DNA from: an uncultured Collinsella sp.
Lineage (GTDB): Bacteria; Actinomycetota; Coriobacteriia; Coriobacteriales; Coriobacteriaceae
Length of the DNA stretch: 29,581 nucleotides
Assembly (NCBI GenBank): GCA_902489965.1
Contig: CABUCA010000019.1
Span: forward strand, 1-29,581
Direction: 5' to 3'
The position numbers were made by a program, and so were the translations under genes. Each line of letters begins with the position of its first letter. The first letter of the stretch is position 1. A model generated the notes under the pieces. That model saw only the letters and a program-made list of their open reading frames with translations. It was not told the origin of the DNA and searched no databases. This document shows positions 1 through 7,537 of the stretch, one piece after another.

Positions 1-1136
1 CGGGAACGCCTGCCGATATCATGGCGTGTCCTGAGTCGATGACGGGCGCTTATCTGACCGGCAAACGAATGATCCGGGTGCCTGATGAACGGCGCAAGCC
101 CGGTCGCGGCTGCCTTAAAATTACGGGCGCTCGAGCCAACAACCTCAAAAACGTTACTGCCAAGATCGAGTTTGGTACGCTTACGGTTGTTACCGGCGTG
201 TCGGGATCGGGCAAGAGCTCCCTGGTTACCGATACCATTGCGCCTGCCCTTACGAATGCCATTCACCGTTCGACGCGCCCTGTGGGTCCATATAAGAAAA
301 TCGAGGGCATCGAGTGTATCGATAAGGTTATCGATATTGACCAGTCGCCGATTGGCCGCACGCCGCGTTCCAACCCTGCTACCTATATCGGCCTGTGGGA
401 TGATCTTCGCGCGCTGTTTGCGAGTACGCCGGAGTCGAAGGCGCGCGGCTACTCGCCGGGTCGTTTCTCCTTTAATGTGAGTGGCGGGCGCTGTGAGGCG
501 TGCAAGGGCGACGGACAGATCAAGATCGAGATGCACTTCCTTCCCGATATCTACGTTCCCTGCGAAGTTTGCGGCGGTAAACGCTACAACCGCGAGACAC
601 TCGAGGTCACCTACCGTGGCAAGACCATCTCGGACGTACTTGACATGAGCGTGGCCGAGGCGCTGGCCTTCTTTGGGAATATCCCGCAGATTAAGCGCAA
701 GCTCCAAACGCTGTACGATGTAGGCTTGGGCTACGTGAGCCTGGGCCAGCCCGCCACGACGCTCTCGGGCGGCGAGGCGCAGCGTGTGAAGCTCGCCAAG
801 GAGCTTCATCGACGCCAGACGGGCAAGACGTTCTATATTTTGGACGAGCCGACGACCGGCCTTCATTTTGAGGACGTCCGCCAGCTGCTCGATGTGCTGC
901 AGCGCTTGGTCGATGCGGGCAACACGGTGCTGGTGATTGAGCACAACCTTGATGTCATCAAGGTTGCCGATCGTCTGATCGATATGGGTCCCGAGGGCGG
1001 TAACGGCGGCGGAACCGTTGTGGTTTCGGGCACACCGGAGCAGGTTGCGGACTGTCCGCAGAGTTATACGGGCAAGTTTTTGGCGCCGTTGCTCAGGCGT
1101 GACCGGGAGCGTCAGGCTCAACTTGATGCTCAATAA
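1..1136 (+). CDS. uvrA: UvrABC excinuclease subunit A, C-terminal part (5' end outside window)
   Basis: This is the C-terminal ~378 residues of UvrA, the damage-sensing ATPase of nucleotide excision repair. The reading frame is open to the left edge (first whole codon at base 3), so the gene starts outside the window; the ATG at 21 is internal. Visible features: the second ABC module's Walker A (TGVSGSGKSSL, about 190-225), the zinc module with paired CEAC and CEVC near 490-580, the ABC signature LSGGEAQRVKLAKEL near 765-800, Walker B YILDEPTTGLH near 835, and the switch histidine in VIEHNLDVI near 935. The family is usually about 940-950 residues, so roughly 60% is missing upstream. It is followed by a GC-rich hairpin and a separate gene. 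A UvrA2-type paralogue cannot be fully excluded from a fragment, but the intact zinc module and uvrC close by favour true UvrA. Confidence 0.95.
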   Translation, partial: GTPADIMACPESMTGAYLTGKRMIRVPDERRKPGRGCLKITGARANNLKNVTAKIEFGTLTVVTGVSGSGKSSLVTDTIAPALTNAIHRSTRPVGPYKKIEGIECIDKVIDIDQSPIGRTPRSNPATYIGLWDDLRALFASTPESKARGYSPGRFSFNVSGGRCEACKGDGQIKIEMHFLPDIYVPCEVCGGKRYNRETLEVTYRGKTISDVLDMSVAEALAFFGNIPQIKRKLQTLYDVGLGYVSLGQPATTLSGGEAQRVKLAKELHRRQTGKTFYILDEPTTGLHFEDVRQLLDVLQRLVDAGNTVLVIEHNLDVIKVADRLIDMGPEGGNGGGTVVVSGTPEQVADCPQSYTGKFLAPLLRRDRERQAQLDAQ

Positions 1137-1156
1137 ATAGGCGATTCAGTTTATGG

Positions 1157-1190
1157 GCGCCATCGACTCCTTGTGATTCGATGGCGCTTG
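1157..1190 (+). terminator. Probable terminator hairpin after uvrA
   Basis: A perfect 10-bp stem (GCGCCATCGA at 1157-1166 pairing with TCGATGGCGC at 1178-1187) with an 11-nt loop lies 20 bases after the uvrA stop. The following tract is only weakly T-rich (TTGCTGT), so termination may be partial or factor-assisted. Confidence 0.6.
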
Positions 1191-1200
1191 CTGTGTCGAA

Positions 1201-1231
1201 GTGACGTATGCAGCCGAATTGGACATATACT
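1201..1231 (+). promoter_or_regulatory. Candidate promoter for ybaK-murJ-uvrC
   Basis: A -10-like TATACT sits at 1226-1231, with GTGACG at 1201-1206 as the nearest -35-like hexamer (19-bp spacer, longer than ideal). It lies between the uvrA hairpin and the ybaK start, where a promoter is expected. An imperfect GGAC..GTCC inverted repeat (1221-1245) overlaps it. Assigned by eye only. Confidence 0.35.
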
Positions 1232-1268
1232 TAATCTTTACGTCCGAATGCGAGGGAAAGGATATGTC

Positions 1269-1769
1269 ATGGCAAAGGCTGTAAAGACGCCAAAAACCAA
1301 TGCGATGCGCGAGCTGGAAAGCGCCGGCATTTCCTATGTTCTACATACGTACGAAGACGATGGTGATGAGTCGGTGGGCCTGGGGGTCGCGATTTCGGAG
1401 CAGCTTGGCGAGGAGCCCGGTCAAGGATTTAAGACTTTGGTCTGCGTGACACCGTCCAACGACTATGTCGTGTGCTGCATCCCTGTTGCCGACGAGCTCG
1501 ATCTAAAGTCCGCCGCGCGTGCCGCGGGGGAGAAGTCCTTGGCCATGATGCATGTGAAGGATTTGCTTGCGGCGACTGGCTACGTTCGCGGCGGCTGCAG
1601 CCCGGTCGGTATGAAAAAACGCTACCGGACGCTCATTGATGAGACATGCGTCCTTTGGGATACCATTTTTATTTCGGGAGGCAAGCGTGGTTATCAGCTC
1701 GAGCTTGCACCCGATGATTTAATTGCATTTTGCGGGGCGACGGTTGCCGCGATTACGAGAGAGGACTGA
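1269..1769 (+). CDS. ybaK: YbaK-family Cys-tRNA(Pro) deacylase
   Basis: Encodes 166 residues of the YbaK/EbsC trans-editing family, which hydrolyses Cys wrongly attached to tRNA(Pro) by prolyl-tRNA synthetase. Diagnostic stretches are FKTLVCV (with the conserved Lys of the active site), GYVRGGCSPVGMKKRY in the second half and ISGGKRGYQLELAPDDL near the C-terminus; length is normal for the family. The ATG at 1269 was chosen because AAAGGA (1256-1261) sits 7 bases upstream. An in-frame ATG at 1248 and an upstream extension to 1173 give sequence unlike the family. Three bases separate its stop from murJ, so ybaK, murJ and uvrC probably form one transcript. The substrate is inferred from the family; some YbaK relatives have other tRNA specificities. 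Confidence 0.92.
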   Translation: MAKAVKTPKTNAMRELESAGISYVLHTYEDDGDESVGLGVAISEQLGEEPGQGFKTLVCVTPSNDYVVCCIPVADELDLKSAARAAGEKSLAMMHVKDLLAATGYVRGGCSPVGMKKRYRTLIDETCVLWDTIFISGGKRGYQLELAPDDLIAFCGATVAAITRED

Positions 1770-1772
1770 GCG

Positions 1773-3455
1773 ATGCCGCAGGAAGAATTGAAGCGCGGAG
1801 CTCATTTTGCAAAAGAATCTGCGCCTCAGACACCCTCATCCGAAGCTTCTTCGTCGCGAGATGACACTGACGACATGGGCTCGTCGGACTACTCCACGGT
1901 TGGTCGTTCTGCCGGGCTTATGACCATCCTGACTATCGTGTCTCGCGTCACCGGTTTTATCCGCACGTGGGCAATGGCGGCCGCTATCGGCATGTCGCTG
2001 CTCTCGTCCTCCTATCAGGTCGCCAACAACCTGCCCAATATGCTCTACGAACTCGTGATGGGTGGCATGCTCGTGACGGCGTTTTTGCCCGTGTACATGG
2101 GCGTGAGGCGTGAGCAGGGTCGCGAGGCCTCGAACGAGTACGTGGGCAACCTGCTCGGCATTCTGCTTTTAGTGCTGGGTGGCATTTCGTTGCTGGGGAC
2201 CGTGTTCGCCCCGGGCTTTATCTGGACGCAATCGTTCCTTTCGGGTGACGGTGGCAGCATGGATACCGCTGCGTTCATGTTCCGTTTCTTTGCCATCCAG
2301 ATTCTGTTTTATGGTTTGGGCTCGGTGTTCTCGGGCGTTCTCAACGCACACCGCGACTACTTTTGGTCGACGTTTGCCCCGGTCCTCAACAATGTGATCG
2401 TCATTGCGAGCTTTATGGGTTTTGCGCCCGTGTCCGCACAGTTTGGCGAACGTGCCGGCATCATCTTGATTGCGGCCGGTACGACCCTCGGTGTCTTTGT
2501 TCAGATGGCATGTCAGATTCCCGCGCTTGGCAAGCACGGCGTGCATCCCCATATCCATATCGACTTTAAGGACCCCGCGCTGCGCCAGACGATTGCGCTC
2601 GGTATCCCGACGCTGCTCGCCACGGTGTGCATGTTTGTCTCGACTTCTATCACCAACGCTGCCGCGCTGGTGGTCCAGCCCGAGACGGGTCCTTCCGTCA
2701 TCGCCTATGCGCGCCTGTGGTACACGCTGCCCTACGCGCTGATTGCCGCCTCGCTTTCGACGGCGCTCTATACCGAGCTCTCTCATGACGCACAGGAGAA
2801 GGATTACGACAGCGTTCGCACGGGCATTTCGCGTGGCGTCGCCCAGATGCTGTTCTTCCTGATTCCGTTCGCACTGTACCTGATTGTCTTCGCACGTCCG
2901 CTCAATATGATCTACTGTGCTGGCAAGTTCGATGAATCCGGCGTGGCGCTGGTGTCCGAGTACCTTGTCTACCTGGCGCTCTCGCTGCCGCTCTACGGCG
3001 TGGTCGTGTTGATGCAGAAGAGCTTCTCTGCCTTGCTCGACATGAAGCCCTATAGCCGCTATTGCCTGTATTCCGCCATCGGCCAGGCCGGCTCGGTTCT
3101 GCTGTTTGGCGTTGTGCTGGGCTTCGGTATGCCGGCAATCGCGCTTTCGTATGTCGTCGACTACGTGATCTTGGTCGGCTGTTCGCTGTGGTGGCTGCGT
3201 CGTCGCCTGCGTGGCCTTCAGGTCAAATCTATCCTACATGGCGGTTTCTTTGGCCTTTTGCTCGGTGGCCTGGGTGCTGCCGCAGGCGCCGGCGTCATGT
3301 GGGCGCTTGAACACTTTGTCGGGGCACTTGGCGGCTCGATTCTGATTACTCTTGGCTACGTTTGCGTTGCGGGTGTCGCCTCGCTTGTTGTTACCTTTGG
3401 CCTTGCCGTCGTCCTTAAGATGCCCGAGGTCTCGGCGCTGCTTCGTCGCAAGTAG
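1773..3455 (+). CDS. murJ: Lipid II flippase MurJ (MviN family)
   Basis: A 560-residue polytopic membrane protein of the MOP superfamily that moves undecaprenyl-linked peptidoglycan precursor (lipid II) to the outer membrane leaflet. The first ~45 residues are hydrophilic, Ser/Asp rich and presumably cytoplasmic; transmembrane segments then run almost to the C-terminus. MurJ hallmarks are visible: TILTIVSRVTGFIRTWAMA around residue 50, the ANNLPNMLYELVMGGML segment with family-typical asparagines and proline around 83-100, FSGVLNAHRDYFWSTFAPVLNN around 190, and the TALYTELSHDA region around 330. It starts 3 bases after ybaK and its stop is immediately followed by uvrC's GTG, so expression is likely coupled. 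Length is slightly above many family members because of the N-terminal tail. Confidence 0.93.
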   Translation: MPQEELKRGAHFAKESAPQTPSSEASSSRDDTDDMGSSDYSTVGRSAGLMTILTIVSRVTGFIRTWAMAAAIGMSLLSSSYQVANNLPNMLYELVMGGMLVTAFLPVYMGVRREQGREASNEYVGNLLGILLLVLGGISLLGTVFAPGFIWTQSFLSGDGGSMDTAAFMFRFFAIQILFYGLGSVFSGVLNAHRDYFWSTFAPVLNNVIVIASFMGFAPVSAQFGERAGIILIAAGTTLGVFVQMACQIPALGKHGVHPHIHIDFKDPALRQTIALGIPTLLATVCMFVSTSITNAAALVVQPETGPSVIAYARLWYTLPYALIAASLSTALYTELSHDAQEKDYDSVRTGISRGVAQMLFFLIPFALYLIVFARPLNMIYCAGKFDESGVALVSEYLVYLALSLPLYGVVVLMQKSFSALLDMKPYSRYCLYSAIGQAGSVLLFGVVLGFGMPAIALSYVVDYVILVGCSLWWLRRRLRGLQVKSILHGGFFGLLLGGLGAAAGAGVMWALEHFVGALGGSILITLGYVCVAGVASLVVTFGLAVVLKMPEVSALLRRK

Positions 3456-5402
3456 GTGCGCGTGGCCGGTCACGACAACATACCAACGCTTGCCGAGCAG
3501 GTTTCGCGCGTTCCCACACAGCCCGGATGCTACCTTTGGAAGGATGCCAAGGGCGATGTCATCTACGTGGGCAAGGCGAAAAACCTGCGCGCCCGCATGC
3601 GTCAATACGTGACACTGCAGGATGAGCGTCAAAAGATCCCGCTGATGATGCAGCTGGTGGCGAGCTTTGACTACATCGTTGTCGAAACCGAGCATGAGGC
3701 GCTTGTACTCGAGCGCAACCTGATCGGCCAGTACCATCCGTACTTTAACGTCGACCTCAAGGATGACAAGAGCTACCCCTTTATCGCCATTACAAAGGGC
3801 GACCTGTATCCCGCGATCAAATACACGCGTGAGCGTCATAAGCCGGGAACGCGCTATTTTGGACCCTATACCGATAGCCGTGCGGCACGTGAGACGATAG
3901 ATACGCTGCGCAAGGTTATCCCCATCTGCTCTGCATCCTGTGCGGAGTGGCGTCGTTGTCGCCGTACCATCGAGTCCCACAAGGGCGAGGAAGACATCGT
4001 CAATATGATTTGCGCACAAAACGGGCGTCCCTGCTTTGACTACCATGTCGGGCGCGGCCCGGGTGCGTGTGTCGGCGCGATTTCCCCGGCAGACTATGCC
4101 AAGAACGTCAAGCGTGTCGAGCGTTTTTTGTCGGGCCATCGCAAGGATGTCGTCGATGAGCTGACCTCCGAGATGACGGATGCCGCCGAGGCGCTCGACT
4201 TTGAGCGCGCGGCACGCGTCAAACGTCGTTTGGAGGTCATCAGGGGTCTGGACGATCGTCAGCAAGTCGTTTTTCCCTCCAGTGTCGATATCGATGTCAT
4301 CGGGTTCTATCGCGAGGAGACCATCTCCGCCGCTTGCGTCTTCGTCGTTCGCGAGGGCCGAACAGTTCGCACCTGCGAGTTCATTCTCGACAAGGGTCTT
4401 GATGTTGACGAGGAAGAGCTCCAGTCGGGCTTTCTTAAGCGCTATTACGACGAGACGGCTGATATTCCAGCTGAGGTCAACCTTTCCGTCGAGCTTGAGG
4501 ATGCGGAGGCGCTGGGGGAGTGGCTTGCGGGCAAGCGTGAGCGTTCCTGCCATCTCCATAGGCCGCAGCGTGGCGAAAAGTACCGTCTGCTCGATATGGC
4601 ATCCAAAAATGCGCGCCATGCCCTCATGCGCTACATGATGCGAACGGGGTACGCTGACGACCGCACCAATCAAGCGCTCCTGGAGCTCGAAAGTGCGTTG
4701 GCGCTGCCATCGCCGCCGTTGCGTATCGAGTGCTTCGATATCTCTACACTGCATGGCACCTTTACGGTCGCCTCGATGGTGGTGTTTACCAACGGGCGCG
4801 CCGACAAGAGCCAGTACCGTCGTTTTAAAATTCAGGCCGAATTGGACGAGGCAAACGACTTCGTGTCGATGTCCGAGGTTTTGGGACGACGCTATGCTCC
4901 CGAGCGCATGGCCGACGAGCGCTTTGGCTCGCGCCCCGATTTGCTCGTTGTCGATGGCGGTAAGCCGCAATTGACCGCTGCGATCAAGCAACTTGAGGCT
5001 CTTGGGCTCGATATACCAGTTTGTGGCTTGGCGAAGGCCGACGAGGAAGTTTTTGTGCCTTGGGACGAGACTCCTGTCGTGCTGCCGACCGGGTCTGCTT
5101 CGCTCTATCTAATTAAACAGGTACGCGATGAGTCCCACCGATTTGCCATCACGTTCCACCGTGAGTTGCGCGATAAAGCCATGACGGTTTCGGTACTCGA
5201 TGACGTTCCGGGCGTGGGACCCACCAGAAAACGTGCCCTTATGCGCCATTTTGGCTCGATGAAGCGTTTGCGCGCGGCGAGCGAGCAAGAGATCGCGGAA
5301 GTTCGCGGCATACCTGCCGATGTTGCCAAGGCGGTCCACGAGGCGCTCGTTGCATGGAATGCCGAGCGCGCCGAGGCGGCGGCTGGCCATTCCGATAGCT
5401 AA
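3456..5402 (+). CDS. uvrC: UvrABC excinuclease subunit C
   Basis: Encodes 648 residues of the dual-incision nuclease of nucleotide excision repair. In order: an N-terminal GIY-YIG nuclease domain (QPGCYLWKD...VIYVGKAKNLRARM, residues ~22-50); a cysteine-containing linker near 150-205; the UvrB-binding UVR motif (AEALDFERAARVKRRLEVI near 245); the RNase H-like nuclease (ECFDISTLHGTF near 425 and LLVVDGGKPQLTAA near 497); and C-terminal helix-hairpin-helix repeats (VPGVGPTRKRALMRHFG near 585). The GTG at 3456 directly abuts the murJ stop and has no clear ribosome site; a GTG at 3462 is an alternative, so translation probably depends on coupling. Oddity: in the linker, the usual GRC.GPCV reads GRGPGACV, losing one conserved cysteine, while several extra cysteines appear just before it. 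Confidence 0.95.
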   Translation: MRVAGHDNIPTLAEQVSRVPTQPGCYLWKDAKGDVIYVGKAKNLRARMRQYVTLQDERQKIPLMMQLVASFDYIVVETEHEALVLERNLIGQYHPYFNVDLKDDKSYPFIAITKGDLYPAIKYTRERHKPGTRYFGPYTDSRAARETIDTLRKVIPICSASCAEWRRCRRTIESHKGEEDIVNMICAQNGRPCFDYHVGRGPGACVGAISPADYAKNVKRVERFLSGHRKDVVDELTSEMTDAAEALDFERAARVKRRLEVIRGLDDRQQVVFPSSVDIDVIGFYREETISAACVFVVREGRTVRTCEFILDKGLDVDEEELQSGFLKRYYDETADIPAEVNLSVELEDAEALGEWLAGKRERSCHLHRPQRGEKYRLLDMASKNARHALMRYMMRTGYADDRTNQALLELESALALPSPPLRIECFDISTLHGTFTVASMVVFTNGRADKSQYRRFKIQAELDEANDFVSMSEVLGRRYAPERMADERFGSRPDLLVVDGGKPQLTAAIKQLEALGLDIPVCGLAKADEEVFVPWDETPVVLPTGSASLYLIKQVRDESHRFAITFHRELRDKAMTVSVLDDVPGVGPTRKRALMRHFGSMKRLRAASEQEIAEVRGIPADVAKAVHEALVAWNAERAEAAAGHSDS

Positions 5403-5502
5403 ACACGAGCCTAAACAACTGATATACATGATTGCGCGATTTTCAACCATTTATTTCGCCATGATTGCCTGCTGGTTTCGGGTTTTATTAACGCTAAAAC
5501 GT

Positions 5503-5531
5503 TTGACTAACCCAAGCGAAAACCCTGCTAT
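5503..5531 (+). promoter_or_regulatory. Candidate distal promoter of the sialic-acid operon with overlapping AAAACGTTT site
   Basis: TTGACT (5503-5508) and TGCTAT (5526-5531) are spaced by 17 bp. The -35 overlaps TAAAACGTTTGA (5495-5506), a CG-centred half-palindrome of the kind bound by LacI-family repressors. A similar core occurs before gap and oppA. This would give a leader of about 230 nt. The -10 matches the consensus poorly, so confidence is modest. Confidence 0.35.
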
Positions 5532-5565
5532 CCTGCGGGTTGACGAAGACTGATATCTCACCTCG

Positions 5566-5648
5566 CCGATACATACTGTCTGGCGAATCATTTGTCAACG
5601 AATTCGGTGAACGGTAGTAAATACCGTTCAAGCGTATGTATGTATCGG
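5566..5648 (+). repeat. Distant 11-bp inverted repeat upstream of the sialic-acid operon
   Basis: CCGATACATAC at 5566-5576 is exactly the reverse complement of GTATGTATCGG at 5638-5648; outside the 11 bp, further partial matches (CTCG and its complement) extend the arms. The 61-bp interval contains a second, separate palindrome. It could be a pair of operators bridged by DNA looping or the base of a folded leader RNA. No regulator gene is present nearby. Confidence 0.5.
5608..5630 (+). promoter_or_regulatory. Perfect 9-bp palindrome, candidate operator
   Basis: TGAACGGTA (5608-5616), a 5-nt spacer GTAAA, then TACCGTTCA (5622-5630) form a perfect inverted repeat. The size and spacing fit a dimeric helix-turn-helix repressor site, about 40-60 bp upstream of the proximal promoter candidate. 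The binding protein is unknown. Confidence 0.5.
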
Positions 5649-5669
5649 TCGCCGAGCGCGGCACCTCAG

Positions 5670-5697
5670 TTGGGTTCGTCGGTAGGTAAGGTATATA
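5670..5697 (+). promoter_or_regulatory. Candidate proximal promoter with GGTA direct repeats
   Basis: TTGGGT (5670-5675), a 16-bp spacer and TATATA (5692-5697) make a plausible promoter. Between and over these elements lie tandem repeats GGTA-GGTA-A-GGTATA (5681-5695). Known background: E. coli NanR, the GntR-family sialic acid repressor, binds direct repeats of GGTATA. The resemblance suggests, but does not prove, a NanR-like control site. The transcript would start near 5703, about 64 nt before the binding-protein gene. Confidence 0.4.
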
Positions 5698-5713
5698 TCG
5701 TCCGCAAGTTGCG

Positions 5714-5763
5714 CGGGGGCACGTCTAGGTGCTCCCGAGTAAGATTCTCTATTGATAGGAGAA
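5714..5763 (+). promoter_or_regulatory. Leader hairpins just upstream of the binding-protein start
   Basis: A 9-bp hairpin (CGGGGGCAC 5714-5722 with GTGCTCCCG 5729-5737, one G-U pair) lies in the 5' leader. Downstream, TTCTC (5745-5749) can pair with GAGAA (5759-5763), which would cover most of the ribosome site AGGAGA (5757-5762). Both could affect translation or mRNA stability. The second stem is short and uncertain. Confidence 0.35.
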
Positions 5764-5766
5764 GAC

Positions 5767-7380
5767 ATGGCCATCATCAACAAGGGTATGTCCAGGCGTT
5801 CGTTCCTCGGCCTCACCGGCAGCGTCGCTGCTGTCGCCGGCCTTGGTCTCACTGGCTGCGGTGGCAGCTCTAGCGACGAGGGTTCCGCTTCCGGCTCCAC
5901 CGATTCCGCCAACCGTGGCGGCGGCGTGATCACCGCTGGTTCCGCTTACGCTCCGTCCAGCTTCGATCCCGCCAGCACTGGCTCCGCTGTGGGCCTGGGT
6001 GCTAACTGGCACGTCGTCGAGGGCCTCTACGGCATCGATTACCACGACTACAGCACCTTCAACGAGCTCGCCACCGACGATCCCAAGTCTGTGGACGACA
6101 CCACTTTCGAGGTCACCATCCGCAAGGGCGCCAAGTTCTCCGATGGCACCGAGGTCACCGCTGACGATGTCGTTGCCTCCTACACCGCTTGCGCCGCTTC
6201 CGCTACCTATGCTCCGTTCTTCCAGCCCTTCGAGTCCATCGAGGCCAAGGACGCCAGCACCGTGACGGTCAAGACTAAGGTCCCCAACTTCTCCCTGCTC
6301 AAGGATCGTCTGGCCATCGTCCGCGTTACCCCGGCCACCCAGACCGAGGAGGATCGCGCCAAGCAGCCGATCGGTTCCGGCCCCTGGATGTACGACTCTA
6401 TCTCCGATACCGAGATCACCTTGGTTCCCAACCCCGAGTACAACGGTGAGTATGCTGCCGAGGATAAGAAGATCCAGTACAGCATCCTGACCGACCCCAC
6501 CGCTCGCGTTACCGCTCAGCAGGAGGGCTCCACGCTCGTTATGGAGCTCGTTACCGCTGACGCCGTCGACCAGCTCGAGAGCGCCGGCTGCAAGATCGAT
6601 AACGTTCAGGGTTTCGGCACCCGCTTCATCATGTTCAACGTCGCCAAGGAGCCTTGGAACAACGTCAAGGTCCGTCAGGCTGTCATGTATGCGCTCGACA
6701 CCGAGAAGATGGTCAGCAACACCTTCGCCGGCCTTGCCACCGCTGCCAGCTGCTACCTGCCCAAGAGCTTCACCAACTATCATGAGGCTTCCACGGTGTA
6801 CAAGACCGACGCCAAGAAGGCTAAGAAGCTCATCGAGGAGTCTGGCATCACCCCGGGTGCCATCACCCTGCGCACCACCGACAACGAGCAGATTAAGGGC
6901 ATGGCCGCCCAGGTCAAGAACGACCTCGACGCTCTCGGCTTCGATGTGACCATCCAGACCGATACCTCGCCGGCCACTTACGCTGCCATCGACGGCGGCG
7001 AGGCCTACGATATCCTCCTTGCCCCTGGCGATCCTTCCTGCTTCGGCGCCGACCCCGACCTGCTGCTCAACTGGTGGTACGGCGACAACGTCTGGATGCA
7101 GACCCGTTGCCCGTGGAAGGAGTCCGCTGAGTGGCAGAAGCTCCACGGCCTCATGGACGAGGCTCTTGCCGCCGAGGGCGACGAGCAGCAGAAGAAGTGG
7201 AACGAGTGCTTCGACATCATTGCCGACAACGCCGTTCTGTACCCCGTTGTCCACGTCAAGACCGTCTCCGCTTCCTGGGACGATCCGTCCACTGCACCCA
7301 ACGGCGAGGCCCTCGATGGCTTCAAGGGCATCGGCACGACGAGCATGTCCTTCAGGGGCGTTGCGACCGTCAAGGCGTAA
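5767..7380 (+). CDS. ABC importer solute-binding lipoprotein, probably for sialic acid (SatA-like)
   Basis: A 537-residue family 5 (peptide/nickel-type) extracellular binding protein. The N-terminus carries a twin-arginine motif, SRRSFLG (residues 9-15), followed by a hydrophobic stretch and a lipobox LTGC with Cys31 as the lipid-anchored residue, then a Gly/Ser linker. The mature part has the family pattern: FNELATDDPKSVDDTTFEVTI near 100-120, GAKFSDGTEVTADDVVASY near 122-140, and QPIGSGPWMYDSI near 200. The ATG at 5767 has AGGAG five bases upstream; an internal ATG at 5788 would still retain the twin-arginine motif. The family mostly binds peptides, but family-5 proteins also serve the SatABCD-type sialic acid importers; here the following nanA-nanK-nanE genes point to sialic acid. 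It is the first gene of the island and is separated from its permease by hairpins. Confidence 0.85.
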   Translation: MAIINKGMSRRSFLGLTGSVAAVAGLGLTGCGGSSSDEGSASGSTDSANRGGGVITAGSAYAPSSFDPASTGSAVGLGANWHVVEGLYGIDYHDYSTFNELATDDPKSVDDTTFEVTIRKGAKFSDGTEVTADDVVASYTACAASATYAPFFQPFESIEAKDASTVTVKTKVPNFSLLKDRLAIVRVTPATQTEEDRAKQPIGSGPWMYDSISDTEITLVPNPEYNGEYAAEDKKIQYSILTDPTARVTAQQEGSTLVMELVTADAVDQLESAGCKIDNVQGFGTRFIMFNVAKEPWNNVKVRQAVMYALDTEKMVSNTFAGLATAASCYLPKSFTNYHEASTVYKTDAKKAKKLIEESGITPGAITLRTTDNEQIKGMAAQVKNDLDALGFDVTIQTDTSPATYAAIDGGEAYDILLAPGDPSCFGADPDLLLNWWYGDNVWMQTRCPWKESAEWQKLHGLMDEALAAEGDEQQKKWNECFDIIADNAVLYPVVHVKTVSASWDDPSTAPNGEALDGFKGIGTTSMSFRGVATVKA

Positions 7381-7476
7381 GACTCGCTTGAGTCTGTATG
7401 CAGGATGTCGGTCGTTGGGACCGTATCCTCATAGTTGAAACAAAGACCCGGGCGGCAACGATGTCGCTCGGGTCTT
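7381..7476 (+). other. Three successive hairpins between binding protein and permease genes
   Basis: Immediately after the stop codon lies GACTC-gctt-GAGTC (7381-7394); then AGGAT/ATCCT enclosing GGTC/GACC (7402-7429); then a 12-bp stem AAGACCCGGGCG with CGCTCGGGTCTT (7443-7476, one G-U pair, 10-nt loop). No T-run follows the last one. Such structures commonly protect the upstream binding-protein mRNA from 3' exonucleases or partly stop transcription, giving more binding protein than permease. Confidence 0.6.
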
Positions 7477-7537
7477 GTAATGAGTATCCGTACTCATATA
7501 CCAGTTGGTCCTACCGACAAAAGAAAGGGGAGAGAAC

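Noticed and set aside
147..154. AAAACGTT inside uvrA as a regulatory site
   Set aside because: It lies within coding sequence far from any start; treated as chance and noted as a caveat for the shared-motif finding.
5566..5648. CRISPR or riboswitch in the region before the sialic-acid operon
   Set aside because: Repeats are few, unequal and not regularly spaced, and I recognise no conserved riboswitch core; described instead as operator and leader elements.
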